Source: Paenibacillus sp. P25 (GTDB lineage: Bacteria; Bacillota; Bacilli; Paenibacillales; NBRC-103111). From it: DNA of 64,000 nt. The notes beneath the pieces were generated by a model. That model saw only the letters and a program-made list of their open reading frames with translations. It searched no databases and had not been told where the DNA came from. The stretch covers positions 4,836,001 to 4,900,000 of the forward strand of contig CP085629.1 of the NCBI GenBank assembly GCA_024704175.1, in the 5' to 3' direction. Shown here one piece after another: positions 17,446-26,918 of this stretch (the first letter of the stretch is position 1; each line of letters begins with the position of its first letter). The position numbers were made by a program, and so were the translations under genes.

Positions 17446-18231
17446 TTACTGCGCGGTATATCCACCGTCGATCAGAAGCGATGCACCGGTTACGCCCTTT
17501 AGCTTGTCGCTGGCGATCAGCATGGCGAATTCGGCGATTTCATCGACCGACAGCGACCGCTTCTGCGGAACCAGCGGATAGATAACCTCCTCGAGCACGC
17601 TTTCCAGCGGCACACCGCGGGTTCGGGCCAAATCCTCAAGCCGCCCCCGGACCAAAGGGGTATCCACATAGCCAGGGCACAAGGCATTGACCGTAATGCC
17701 GTCAGCCGCACCTTCGAGCGCCGCTACCTTCGTGAGCCCGATCAGGCCGTGCTTCGCGCTGTTATACGCGGCCTTCCCCGCGAAGCCGATGAGCCCGTTG
17801 ATCGAGGCCATATTGATGATGCGCCCGTACTTCTGCGCTTTCATGATGGGAAAGGCATGCTTGATCCCGATAAAAGCCCCCGTCAGCATCACCCTCAGCA
17901 TCCATTCGAATTTCTCTACCGGAAATTCCTCGATCGGGGCCACATGCTGCAGCCCCGCATTGTTGACCAGGATATCCAGCCGGCCGTATGTGCTGCGGGC
18001 CGTCTCGATCGCCCCGGCGAACGCGCTTTCGCTCGTCACGTCGCACGCAACGCCGAGCGCTTCATACCCTTCGCCCGCCAGCCGCTCGGCGGCAAGCTTC
18101 GCCTTCTCCTCCTGAATATCGGAGATGACGACGCGGGCGCCCTCCCGTGCGAAGGTGCGGGCGATTTCAAGCCCGATGCCGCTGGCGGCACCGGTGACGA
18201 GTGCTGCTTTATGGTCCAAAAAGGCTGTCAT
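17446..18231 (-). CDS. 3-hydroxybutyrate dehydrogenase (SDR family)
   Basis: An intact 261-residue short-chain dehydrogenase. The NAD-binding motif TGAASGIG is at residues 14-21, NNAG is near residue 90, the catalytic Ser is in NMASINGL and the YNSAK active site is near residue 155. The segment CPGYVDTPLVRGRLEDLAR matches 3-hydroxybutyrate dehydrogenases, which oxidise 3-hydroxybutyrate to acetoacetate. The context fits: CoA-transferase genes follow and a GntP permease precedes. The B. subtilis yxjF gene occupies the same neighbourhood. Confidence 0.88.
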   Translation of the reverse strand: MTAFLDHKAALVTGAASGIGLEIARTFAREGARVVISDIQEEKAKLAAERLAGEGYEALGVACDVTSESAFAGAIETARSTYGRLDILVNNAGLQHVAPIEEFPVEKFEWMLRVMLTGAFIGIKHAFPIMKAQKYGRIINMASINGLIGFAGKAAYNSAKHGLIGLTKVAALEGAADGITVNALCPGYVDTPLVRGRLEDLARTRGVPLESVLEEVIYPLVPQKRSLSVDEIAEFAMLIASDKLKGVTGASLLIDGGYTAQ

Positions 18232-18288
18232 GACGACGGTTCCTCCTTTAAGCGGTATAATGTAGCAATGGGGTGCCGTTCCCCGGTC

Positions 18289-19670
18289 TTATATGAAAGA
18301 CAAAACGGCGGCAATCAGGAACACGGTCAGCGTTTTGACCAAGGTGATGGCGAAAATATCCTTGTACGACTGGCGGTGCGTCAGGCCTGTAATGGCGAGC
18401 AGCGTAATAACTGCGCCGTTATGCGGCAGCGTATCCATCCCGCCGGACGCCATGGAAGCGATCCGGTGCAGCCATTCCGCGCTGATGCCCGCCGCCTGGC
18501 CGGCCGCCAGGTACTGCTTCCCCATCACCTCGAGGGCAATGGACAGCCCGCCGGAAGCCGAGCCGGTAACCCCGGCCAGTATATTGACGGAAACGGCTTC
18601 AGAAATCAGCGGATGGGGGCTTATATTCAGAATCCACGTCTGAATCGCCTTGAACCCCGGCAGCGTCTTCACCACATTGCCGAAGCCCACCTCGGATGCG
18701 GTATTGAAAATCGCAAGCAGCGACCCCATCGCCGCCGCGGTCAGCCCCGCCGCGAGCTTGCTCTGTACCTGGCGCATATTGATGCAGAGGGCGGCCAGGA
18801 TGCCGATGAACAGCGCGATAATGAGTGCCCAGGAAGAGGCAACCGTTTTTACACTGGCGATGTTAAACGCCTTCAGCACATCGGCGCTGTACCAGTCGGC
18901 CACGGAAATAAAGCCCCGGCTCAGCAGGAAGTTGAATACGAGCACCAGCACCAGCGGAATGACCGAGATCCACAAATTCGGATACCTCTGATCCGCGGCC
19001 GTTTCCGGCTCGTTCTTATGTCCGGTCCCGTAGCCCTCGCCTGCGGCTTCAGCCTGCTTGCGCCGGCGTTCCAGCCAGAAGAGACCGGCGACCAGCACGA
19101 TGATCCCGCCGACGGTCCCGACAATCGGAGCGGCAAAAGCATCCGTAGCGAAATAAGTAGTGGGAATAATGTTCTGCACCTGCGGCGTTCCTGGAAGCGC
19201 ATCCATCGTAAACGTGAAAGCGCCGAGGGCGATGGTTCCGGGAATGAGCCGTTTCGGGATGTTCGCTTCACGGAAGACGGCCACGGCGAACGGATACACG
19301 CGAAGGCTACGACGAACAAGGATACGCCTCCATAGGTCAGCACCGCGCAGGCAAGCACGACGGACAGCATCGCCCGTTTGGAGCCGAGCGCCTTTACGAT
19401 GGCTTGAGCGATGGATGCTGCGGCCCCGTTCAGCTCCATCATTTTGCCGAAGATCGCCCCGAGCAGGAAGATGGGAAAGTACGTTTTAATATAGTTCGCG
19501 GCGTTCGTCATGTAGGTTTCCGTATAGCTCGGCATTAAGGCGAGCCCGGAGATGACTACCGCCAGCAGGGTGAAGATGGGAGCGAACACAATCACCGGAT
19601 AACCCCGGTACGCAAAAAACATCAGCAAGCCGAGTGACAGCAGGATCGCAACGACTTGAACAAACACCAT
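18289..19670 (-). CDS. GntP-family permease (YxjC-like, probable hydroxybutyrate transporter), one frame break
   Basis: A membrane protein of about 460 residues with 11-12 helices of the gluconate:H+ symporter family. FPIFLLGAIFGKMMELNGAA in the N-terminal half and SGGMDTLPHNGAVITLL in the C-terminal half are family features. The frame breaks near 19298: FVVAFA should be followed by VYPFAVAVFREANIP, so one base is missing in TTCGCGTGTATC. It is first in the ketone-body operon, and its B. subtilis relative yxjC has the same neighbours. Uptake of 3-hydroxybutyrate is inferred from context; the family as such transports sugar acids. Confidence 0.85.
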
Positions 19671-19817
19671 GCGCCTCTCCTCTTTTCTTCTGCAAGGATG
19701 TGCTTTATGACAGCGGTTACATTACTGTATTCAGTTTACAATGGGAGACGGCAGAGGTAAAATTCATACATCGAATGAAAGCCATTCCAAAAAACTATCG
19801 GTTGGGGAGGATCCGTT

Positions 19818-20698
19818 TTGGATTTACGCAACTTGACTTATATTCTAGAGGTAGCCAAGCAGCAGAATATTACGAAAGCGGCTGAAATATTGCATCTGTC
19901 CCAGCCGACGCTGAGCAAACTGGTGAAAAACATGGAGGACGAACTGGGGGTTACTTTGTTCGACCGTACCGGGAAGCACGTCAAACTAACCGATGCCGGA
20001 GCGGCGGCCATCAAACAAATTCATCCGATTCTTCAAGCGGTGAATGATCTATACAGCACGCTGGACGATGTTTCTCAATTAAAAAAGGGCTCATCCAGCT
20101 CGGACTGCCTCCGGTGATCAGCACCGTCTTTTTCCCGAAAATCGTGGCTCCGTTTCAGAAGAAATACCCGAACGTGGAATTTGTTATGGTGGAAGAAGGC
20201 GCCAAGAAGGTGGAGCGACTCGTTGCCGAAGGCTCCATTGATGCGGGGGTCGTCATATCGCCGGAAGAGGATTCCTGCCTCGGGATGGTCCCATTCGTGG
20301 AGCAAAAAATATTCCTTGTTCTTCACAAATCGCACCCTTTGTCCGACCGCTCCCCGGTCCTCCTGCAGGATTTAAGTCAGGAGCCGTTCATTTTATTCGC
20401 CAAAGGCTTCGGTGTCCGCCATCAAGTGATCGAAGCGTGCCACAGCTCCGGGTTCCATCCCGCAATCGCGCATGAGAGCTCCCAATGGGATCTGCTTGTC
20501 GAGATGGTCGCCGCCGGCCTCGGCATCTCCTTCCTGCCGGAGGCGATCTGCTCCAAGATCGTGAACCCGGAGGTGTGCATCGTGCCGGTAACGGAGCCGG
20601 CGATTCCCTGGAACCTGTTCGTCATCTGGAACAAGGAGCGGTATGTCTCATACGCGATGAGGGAGCCGCTGGCGTTTATCCGGGAAGCCTCGTTATGA
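19818..20698 (+). CDS. LysR-family regulator of the ketone-body locus, one frame break
   Basis: A regulator of about 293 residues. The winged-helix domain occupies residues 1-60 (ILEVAKQQNITKAAEILHLS, TLSKLVKNMEDELG), and the periplasmic-binding-like effector domain follows. The start is TTG at 19818, supported by GGGGAGG 7 bases upstream. The frame breaks near 20090 in an A-rich run: LKKG should continue LIQLGLPPVISTVFFPKI. It is divergent from the permease gene by 147 bases, so it very likely regulates the operon, possibly with a ketone body or derived CoA ester as effector (inference). Confidence 0.88.
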
Positions 20699-20805
20699 AA
20701 AGAATCAGGGAAAAAAGGATTTGAATGAAGCTCTGCGCAGAGCGGCGGAAGACTCCGACAAATTGATCCAGGAGAAGGAGGCCGCTAAGAAAGAAGTAAG
20801 AGGCC

Positions 20806-21362
20806 TCATCCCTTCTCCGCCTGGATGGAACGGGCCAGCGCCTGCATAACCAGGCTCAGCTTATGCTGGATTACTGGATCGGTGATCTCCCCTCCGGACC
20901 GATATACTTGCTGACCAAGGGGATGGTCAGTGCCGCGCCTTCCGGCAGATTGGCATCTATCATGCCAAGCGTCAGCAGTAACGACTCGTGCGCATGCTTC
21001 CCGCCCATAAGTGAAGGGGATGCGCTGATGACAGCTACCGGCTTGTTCATAAATACGCCCGACGATACACACCAATCCAGGGCGTTCTTGAGAACCCCGG
21101 GCACGCCGCCGGCATACTCCGGCGTACAGATCAGCACGCCGTCCGCCTCCCTGAGCCTCGTGCGGAATTCAGCGACGGAGGGCGGCGGCTCATCGCCGTC
21201 GATTTCCGGGTTAAAATGCGGCGACCCGCCGATTCCGTCGTACATCGCAACTTCCATGTTCCCGGGAGCCGCGGCGGCGCACGCTCTTAAAATCGAGGTA
21301 TTGGACGACCGGCTGCGCAGGCTTCCCGATATCGCCATAATTTGGATTCGCTTTTCATTCAT
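20806..21362 (-). CDS. NADPH-dependent FMN reductase, one frame break near the C-terminus
   Basis: A flavoprotein of about 185 residues of the NADPH-dependent FMN reductase family. The FMN-binding loop GSLRSRSSNTSIL is at residues 13-25, and the typical CTPEYAGGVPGVLKNALDW at about residues 79-97. The frame breaks near 20895: KYIGPEG should continue EITDPVIQHKLSLVM to a stop at 20806. Family members reduce FMN, quinones or azo dyes. It is followed by a convergent LysR gene and stands alone. Substrate unknown. Confidence 0.85.
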
Positions 21363-21481
21363 TTCCTATTCCTCCGGTTTCCGGGCGGGCTGTGAGCTCC
21401 ATCGACAGCCCCCCGCTTCTCTTCTTAAGGAATGACAATTATGCGATGGCACAAGATACCGGCTTAAGGACGAGCTAAGAT

Positions 21482-21992
21482 TCAGTCACGCGGTCCCCGA
21501 ACCGCTTGCTGGTAATGGTCCAGCATGGCGGCATCGTCAATCGATCCATGATGGTGAACCTGCCTCCATCCTCCCTGCCCGGGCACGTATTGGAAGAAAC
21601 GGGTCGTACGGATATCCAGACCGTTCACTTGATCGCCGGCCTGATAAGTCCCCCTCTCCCGGCCCGCAAATACGGCGTGCTCCTTAGCGGCATATAGAAT
21701 GATATCATAAAATTCCACTTCCACCCGAATCCGGCCTTGAAAGATCCGGCTGTACATCGCTTCCACAGCTTGAGCCCCCTGACGATTCCGCCGAGCGGGT
21801 TATTTAATTGAATCAACGGATGGGGAAGCCAGATTTGATTAAACAAAGCAAGCGAGCGGTTGTTGAATGCATGGTAGAACGTCTCGACGGTGCATAGGCG
21901 CCTTGAATGGACGGGTCGTTCGTTTCATCAAGCCGGTTCCGGCTTCCGCGAACAACCGTTCCTTCGAGCGATTGAATAGTGAATTCGGACAT
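21482..21992 (-). CDS. SnoaL/NTF2-like protein, two frame breaks
   Basis: A cone-fold protein of about 165 residues (SnoaL/ketosteroid isomerase-like). Pieces in three frames join as TVETFYHAFNNRSLALFNQIW, LGGIVRG-AQAVEAMYSRIFQG and VEFYDIILYAAKEHAVFAGRE. Breaks are near 21893 and in the G run near 21785. The start at 21992 has GGAGG 8 bases upstream, located within the end of the TetR gene, so the two are translationally coupled. The fold has many functions, from isomerase to ligand binding; none can be chosen here. Confidence 0.7.
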
Positions 21993-21994
21993 GA

Positions 21995-22562
21995 TTATGA
22001 CCTCCGTTCCATTTCGGCGAGCATGGCGATGGCTCCATTCACAGCCCATTCCATCTGCGCCGGATTCTGCAGCGCACGCGACAGCACATATCCTCCCTGT
22101 ACTATGGCAGAGAGCGAAGGCCGCCAGCTGGTGCACATCGAGTTCCTTCCGGATCGTGCCTTCCTGCTGCGCCTGCTCCAGCGCTTTAACCAGTTCGTGG
22201 TGCAGGCAGTTGAAATAATTCGAGATCGGATGAAGCAGCGAGCTTCCGATCACGGACGGTTCCTGCGCCAGCTTGCCCAGCCGGCGACCGCGCAATGCGT
22301 CGCGGGGGTGCTGCAAATAAGCCTTGATGCGCTCCATAGGCGCTTGATTGGGATCGAAAAAGACAGTAAGAGCCTGCTGCATTTCAGCTGATACTTCTCC
22401 TAAAGCATGGGCGGCGAGGCCCTCTTTACTGCGAAAATGATGGTAAAAGCTTCCCTGCCCGACACCGCTCTGCTCCTGAATTTCCCGGGGACTGACGGCG
22501 TCGTAGCCGTGCTCCCAGAGCAAGGCTTTGGTCGCGGCAACCAGTTTGTCTCGCGCGGACAT
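21995..22562 (-). CDS. TetR-family regulator, one frame break
   Basis: A regulator of about 190 residues. The N-terminal HTH is clear: ALLWEHGYDAVSPREIQEQSGVGQGSFYHHFRSKEGL, written here as two motifs, AVSPREIQEQSGVGQGSFY and HHFRSKEGL. The ligand-binding half includes LHHELVKALEQAQQEGTI. The frame breaks near 22105; the true end is GYVLSRALQNPAQMEWAV and AMLAEMERRS with the TAA at 21995. The open frame instead runs on into the next gene. ATG 22562 has AAGGAGG upstream. It probably controls itself and the SnoaL-like gene. Confidence 0.85.
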
Positions 22563-22693
22563 GCTGTGAGCCTCCTTCCAATTAGTGGTTATGTGAGCTG
22601 ATAATCCGATTGTACATACTTGTAGGTACAAAATCAAGCGAAAATTTTTTTAGGCAAAGCGTCCGAAAAAAGAACCCCCAATCAAAGGAGGCT

Positions 22694-22784
22694 ACTGAAA
22701 AACCATCGAAGCAGGCGAAATCGTTCCGGAGCCGCGCCAGCAATCCTAAGAACGATTCGCACGTGAAGCGGGAACTTTTTCAGT
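22694..22784. repeat. MITE-like palindromic element or IS end remnant
   Basis: The 9-bp perfect terminal inverted repeats ACTGAAAAA (22694-22702) and TTTTTCAGT (22776-22784) flank 73 bases. An inner imperfect repeat is present: CGAAATCGTTC (22716-22726) against GAACGATTCG (22750-22759). No coding capacity. The size and symmetry fit a miniature inverted-repeat element; the family is unknown. Confidence 0.5.
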
Positions 22785-22844
22785 GGACTCAACACAAGCG
22801 GGTGCCTTCCGCTGCATCAGGCCATTCATGACCGGCCGGGTCCA

Positions 22845-23996
22845 TCATTCGGCCTCTATCAACCGGATCTCGTGAACATCTTCGGCGGCGGCAAATTGAA
22901 GCAGGCGACCGCCCTCTTCGGTGAGTGCCCGGCGGTCTTGTTCGGGCGACCATGCAAAAGGCTCGATGATCAGCACCGCGGTCCCGCGCTGCTTCTCGAC
23001 CCTCCAAATTCCGCTGACGAAGCCGTCGATTAGAATCGTGGAGCGGATGATGCCGTTCTCGGTAAACACCCGTTTGCGGGCGGCTTCATCCAGGATGCGC
23101 GTGCGGTCGGCATAAGACAGAAGCGTATTATCGTATTCGCCGAGAAACCGGGGCGGGACCGGCGTATCCGCATCGGGCCGCGGGGCGTCCGGCAGGTCGA
23201 ACAGTTCGCCGCCCTGCTCGTCGCGGAACGTGACCAGCCGCGGACGGAGCCGCTCCACTACGGCGCTCAGCCGGGTAAGGCCCGACCAGACCTGCATGTC
23301 CTTGACGGAGGCCGGGCCGAAGGCGGCCAAATAGCGCAGCAGCATCTCCTCTACAGCAGGCTCCGGGGCGAGAGGCCGGCCGAGCCAGGCTTCGGCGGAA
23401 GTATGCACGGCCTGTCCGCTCTCGCCCCAGAGGCCGCGGGGCGGCGGCTGCACGAGCGGCACCCAGGTCCGGACAGCCGCCGCAAGGGCGGACGGATCCC
23501 GGTCAGGCCAACGCTCGCTCAGGCGCTTGCCGATTTCACTGAACGTGAGCGGCTGCGCTTCAACCAGCTTCCTGCCTGCAGCAGCAATCTCCGCGGGGTC
23601 CAGGCCTTCCAGGCGCTTGCCGTATACGCCCTTCAGCCCCCGGTCCAGCACCGGCTGCAGCAAAGGGCGCCAATGGAGGCTGTCACGGGCGGATACCAAA
23701 TGTAAGGTCGAGCGCATCAAGGCGATTCGCACCGTCTTTCTTTCTTCGATGAACCGGGACAGCTCTTCCTGCCGGAAGCCCTCCAGCCGGGTCCATAGGG
23801 CAAAATAGGGGGCATTCGGGGACTGAGCCTGCAGACCGGCGAGCCGTTCCACTGCATCAAGCACCGGAAGCTCCGCACGGCTTAACAGCATTTGCCTTGC
23901 GAGCAGGGCGCGGTTCAAGGCGCGCCGGCCGAGCACCGGAACGGGTGCGGTTGGATCGGCGGTACCTTGGCTTGGCTTTGTTTTGGCTGAGTTCAT
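22845..23996 (-). CDS. AlkZ/YcaQ-like winged-helix DNA glycosylase family protein
   Basis: An intact 383-residue protein of the HTH_42 (YcaQ/AlkZ) family. The motif LAGLQAQSPNAPYFALW near residue 52 contains the QAQ pattern that corresponds to the catalytic QxQ of AlkZ glycosylases. ALMRSTLHLVSARDS is the next conserved block, and RFLGEYDNTLLSYADR near residue 285 is typical of the C-terminal wing domain. AlkZ removes bulky alkylated bases or unhooks crosslinks, often for self-protection in antibiotic producers; most family members are uncharacterised. Monocistronic; start ATG 23996 is chosen over internal codons because it keeps the conserved N-terminal RRALNRALLARQ. Confidence 0.8.
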   Translation of the reverse strand: MNSAKTKPSQGTADPTAPVPVLGRRALNRALLARQMLLSRAELPVLDAVERLAGLQAQSPNAPYFALWTRLEGFRQEELSRFIEERKTVRIALMRSTLHLVSARDSLHWRPLLQPVLDRGLKGVYGKRLEGLDPAEIAAAGRKLVEAQPLTFSEIGKRLSERWPDRDPSALAAAVRTWVPLVQPPPRGLWGESGQAVHTSAEAWLGRPLAPEPAVEEMLLRYLAAFGPASVKDMQVWSGLTRLSAVVERLRPRLVTFRDEQGGELFDLPDAPRPDADTPVPPRFLGEYDNTLLSYADRTRILDEAARKRVFTENGIIRSTILIDGFVSGIWRVEKQRGTAVLIIEPFAWSPEQDRRALTEEGGRLLQFAAAEDVHEIRLIEAE

Positions 23997-24128
23997 TACG
24001 GGAAGCCCCCTTTTTTTTACTTATTCGCTATGGATTCGAATCGACGGGAAACGAACCGCCTTCTTTTTGACTTAAGTATAAACAACGGACCCTGACAGCT
24101 TTATGTCAAGGTCCATCGGCCGGAACTA

Positions 24129-24997
24129 TTATTTCTTGACGATCGGAATCCAGACTTCACACCGGTAATCCTCCGACCAGGCATCCCCGGCCGGGTAAAC
24201 CTCCAGCTCCGGTCCCTCCGCATGCTCATACCCTGTAGCCGGAAACCACTCCTGGAAAATGCGCTCCCATACCTTCTGGATCGCCCCCGGCATCGGTCCG
24301 ACCGACGGAAATACCGCCCATGTTGCAGCGGGAATGACCGCCTGGACGTATCCCGCCTCTTGAACTTCAGCGCCGCTTCTTACCCCGATCATATAGGTGA
24401 GTTGCTCCTTCGCATGGTCCATGCTCAAGCAAATCCCCAGCAGATCTTGGCCTGCGCCGATTTGAACAAGCTTGTCAACCGTACCGTCCTTATGGCTCTC
24501 CTGCCAGAAGCGCGAGATTTGCCGCTGGTTCTCGCCGTCCTTGGTTGATGTCAGGATCGTGCGGCCGAGCACGGAAAAGCTTTCTTTCTCGATTATTTTG
24601 TAATCCATATCCTTGTCTCCCTTCAGTGACAGATGGAAGGAGATGCGGGGAAAGGCTTTGAGCTGCACCCCGGCTCGCGCGCGACCGAAGGTGTGATCCC
24701 GTGCGCCTTGCGGAAGGCTTTCGAGAATGCTTCCGGAGACTCATACCCGTACTTCAGCGCCACATCCAGCACTTTGGCCGAAGTGACCGCAAGCTCCTGC
24801 GCCGCCAGCGTTAATTTCCGCTTCCGGATATATTCGGCGACCGTGAAGCCGGTCAACATGTGAAACATGCGCTGAAAGTGAAACGGAGACGAGCACGCCG
24901 TTCGGGCAATTTCCTCTATGGACAGCGGCTCCTCCATCTTCCGCTCCATCAGCTCCAGGGCCTCCTTCATTCGGATCAGCCATTCCAACCTCATCAT
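24129..24997 (-). CDS. AraC-family regulator with GyrI-like effector domain, one frame break
   Basis: Two frames combine into one protein of about 289 residues. Residues 1-105 are an AraC HTH pair (LSIEEIARTACSSPFHFQR, LDVALKYGYESPEAFSKAF). Residues about 135-289 are a GyrI-like small-molecule binding domain starting MDYKIIEKESFSVLGR and containing FPATGYEHAEGPELEVY. The break is near 24678 (AREPG should continue VQLKAFPRISFHL). The order HTH then GyrI is that of multidrug-responsive regulators such as Rob and B. subtilis YdeE. The GGAGG lies only 1-4 bases before the tandem ATGs at 24997 and 24994. Confidence 0.85.
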
Positions 24998-25135
24998 GCC
25001 TCCTCTGGTATGATCATATCACCGTGAGTCCGGCGAATTCCGGTTCTTCCGTGCTTTCTTCGGACCGATTCTCCGTACGGCAGAGGGGAAGTGTCCGTTC
25101 GGCAGTCCCTTTTCCACCAGTATATACCAACATGT

Positions 25136-25172
25136 AAAAAAAGGGAGAAGCTCCGAAGAGCCTCTCCCCTTT
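25136..25172 (-). terminator. Terminator of the sugar ABC/two-component operon
   Basis: On the minus strand GGGAGAGGCTC-TTCG-GAGCTTCTCCC folds with a small internal mismatch and is followed by seven T. The rest of the 303-base gap 24998-25300 shows nothing else recognisable. Confidence 0.75.
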
Positions 25173-25300
25173 GCCGCCTATTCCCTTCTCGTTAACGTAT
25201 TCAGCAACAAAAAAGTCCCCGCCGCCGGTAAGTCTACGCTTTCGGTCGCTTTGCCTCTGGCACCGGGCGCCGGATCAGCAGCGTCAGGACCTTCCCTCAG

Positions 25301-26910
25301 TCACCGCATATACTGCTGCTTGAACTCGGACGGGGTCATGCCCGTGTGCTTCTTGAACAGCTCGCTGAAGTAAGGCCGGTCCTCGTAGCCGAGCGCCTGC
25401 GCAATCTCCTGGACCTGCTTTCCTTCCACCAGCATCGTCTTGGCCTGCTCCATCCGCTCCGTCGTCACGAACTGACCTACCGTCATCCCGGTTACCTTCT
25501 TGAACAGATTGGCGAAATAACTGCCGCTCAAATAGACCATCTTGGCATAATCGTTCACCGTCATGTTGGAAGCGGCATTCCGGCGGATATGCTCGATGAC
25601 CCGCTCCACGACCTGGTTCGCATCTTCGAGCCGCCGCCGGTGGATCAGCCGGCATCCCGCCCGGCACAGCTCCTTGAGCTTGCTTTGCAGCTCCGTCCGT
25701 TTGTACGAGGACAGCCGCTTGATCGCATTCGCCTGGCGCTCGACCGGCTCCAGCTCCTCCGGCGTCAGCTTTTCCGCGAACACCCGGTTCATCAGGAAGG
25801 CCAGCTCGTCGCACATCCCCTTCACCGCTTCCGGGGCTGGTGGGGCCGCCACATCGACCATTTCCTGGAACAAGGCGTCGATCATGTCGCAAGCCTTGTC
25901 CACGTTGCCGGAACGCACGCAGTAGAGAAGCTCCTTCTCCTTGTCCGGGGAATAGCGCGTCGCCGGATGGTGGACGAGGCTGATATTGCGGTAGCTGTAC
26001 ACGCTGTTGCCCCCGGTATAGAAATTATACGAGAGCGCCGTTAGAGCCTGGGCATAGGAATAGGAGATTTGATGAATCAGCCTCACCTCTTCCCCGAGCC
26101 CGAGGGACACGGTATACCTCGAATATTTCTCGATATTCTCGCGGCACTGCTCCGCCAGCCCCTCGACGCTTGCAGAAGCCGGCGGGTTGAACACCGCCAC
26201 GAACCGGTTCGTGTTATCGCGGAATACAAACCCTTGAGTGCTCTGCGCTATGCTTTCCTCCAAAATATTTTGCAGCGTGAACCGGATCAGCTCCACCTCT
26301 TGAACCGGCGGCGTGCCGGTTTGTTCGGCGAACTGGTCGATCTCCGCCAGCATGACGACGAAGCGTTCCCGTTCCAGCCCGATCTGCAGGAAGTCCCAGC
26401 GCTTCGCGGCCTGCTCGGGCGTCGTAGGGAACTGCAGCAGCAACTGAAAATATTCCTGGCGCAAGTAGGGCAAACTTTCCCTGAGCTTGCGTTCCATCTC
26501 GTGATAGCGCAGCGCTTCGCCCATTTCCTCTTCGATCGCCTGCTTCGCCTTCAGGACGACGTCGACGATTTTCTGCGGCGTATACGGCTTGACGATATAA
26601 TCGAACGCCCCCAGCCGAACCGCCTGCTGCGCGTAATCGAAATCGGTGTACCCGCTTAGGAAAACGATTTTCGTACGGGGAACTCGTCCATCATCAGCTG
26701 GGTCATCTCCAGCCCGCTCATCTTCGGCATCCGGATGTCCGTGAGTACGATGTGGGGCTTCGTCTCCCGGATCAGCTGGGCGCCCTTCTCGCCGTTGCTC
26801 GCCGTCCCCGCAATACGGATGCCGTGCGTCTCCCAGGGGATCTGATTCGCGATGCCGTTCACCACGGTTTTGATATCGTCGATTACGACCATTCGAAGCT
26901 CGGTGTTCAT
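25301..26910 (-). CDS. YesN-like response regulator with AraC output domain, one frame break
   Basis: A response regulator of about 536 residues. The receiver domain has acidic residues at 11-12, the phospho-acceptor Asp58 in VLTDIRMPKMSG and a Lys in DYIVKPYTP. A long middle region precedes a C-terminal AraC HTH (YLSGSYFANLFKKVTG, EIAQALGYEDRPYFSELFKK). The frame breaks near 26680: MDEFP passes from one frame to RTKIVFLSGYTDFDYA in another. The start at 26910 is inferred 8 bases after the kinase stop. In the YesMN-type systems of Bacillus and relatives it activates the neighbouring sugar transporter operon. Confidence 0.88.
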
Positions 26911-26918
26911 GGCCCGAA

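Noticed and set aside
17749..19335. Long plus-strand open frame opposite the dehydrogenase and permease genes
   Set aside because: The product is low-complexity and charged, and the opposite strand carries recognisable proteins with correct ribosome binding sites.
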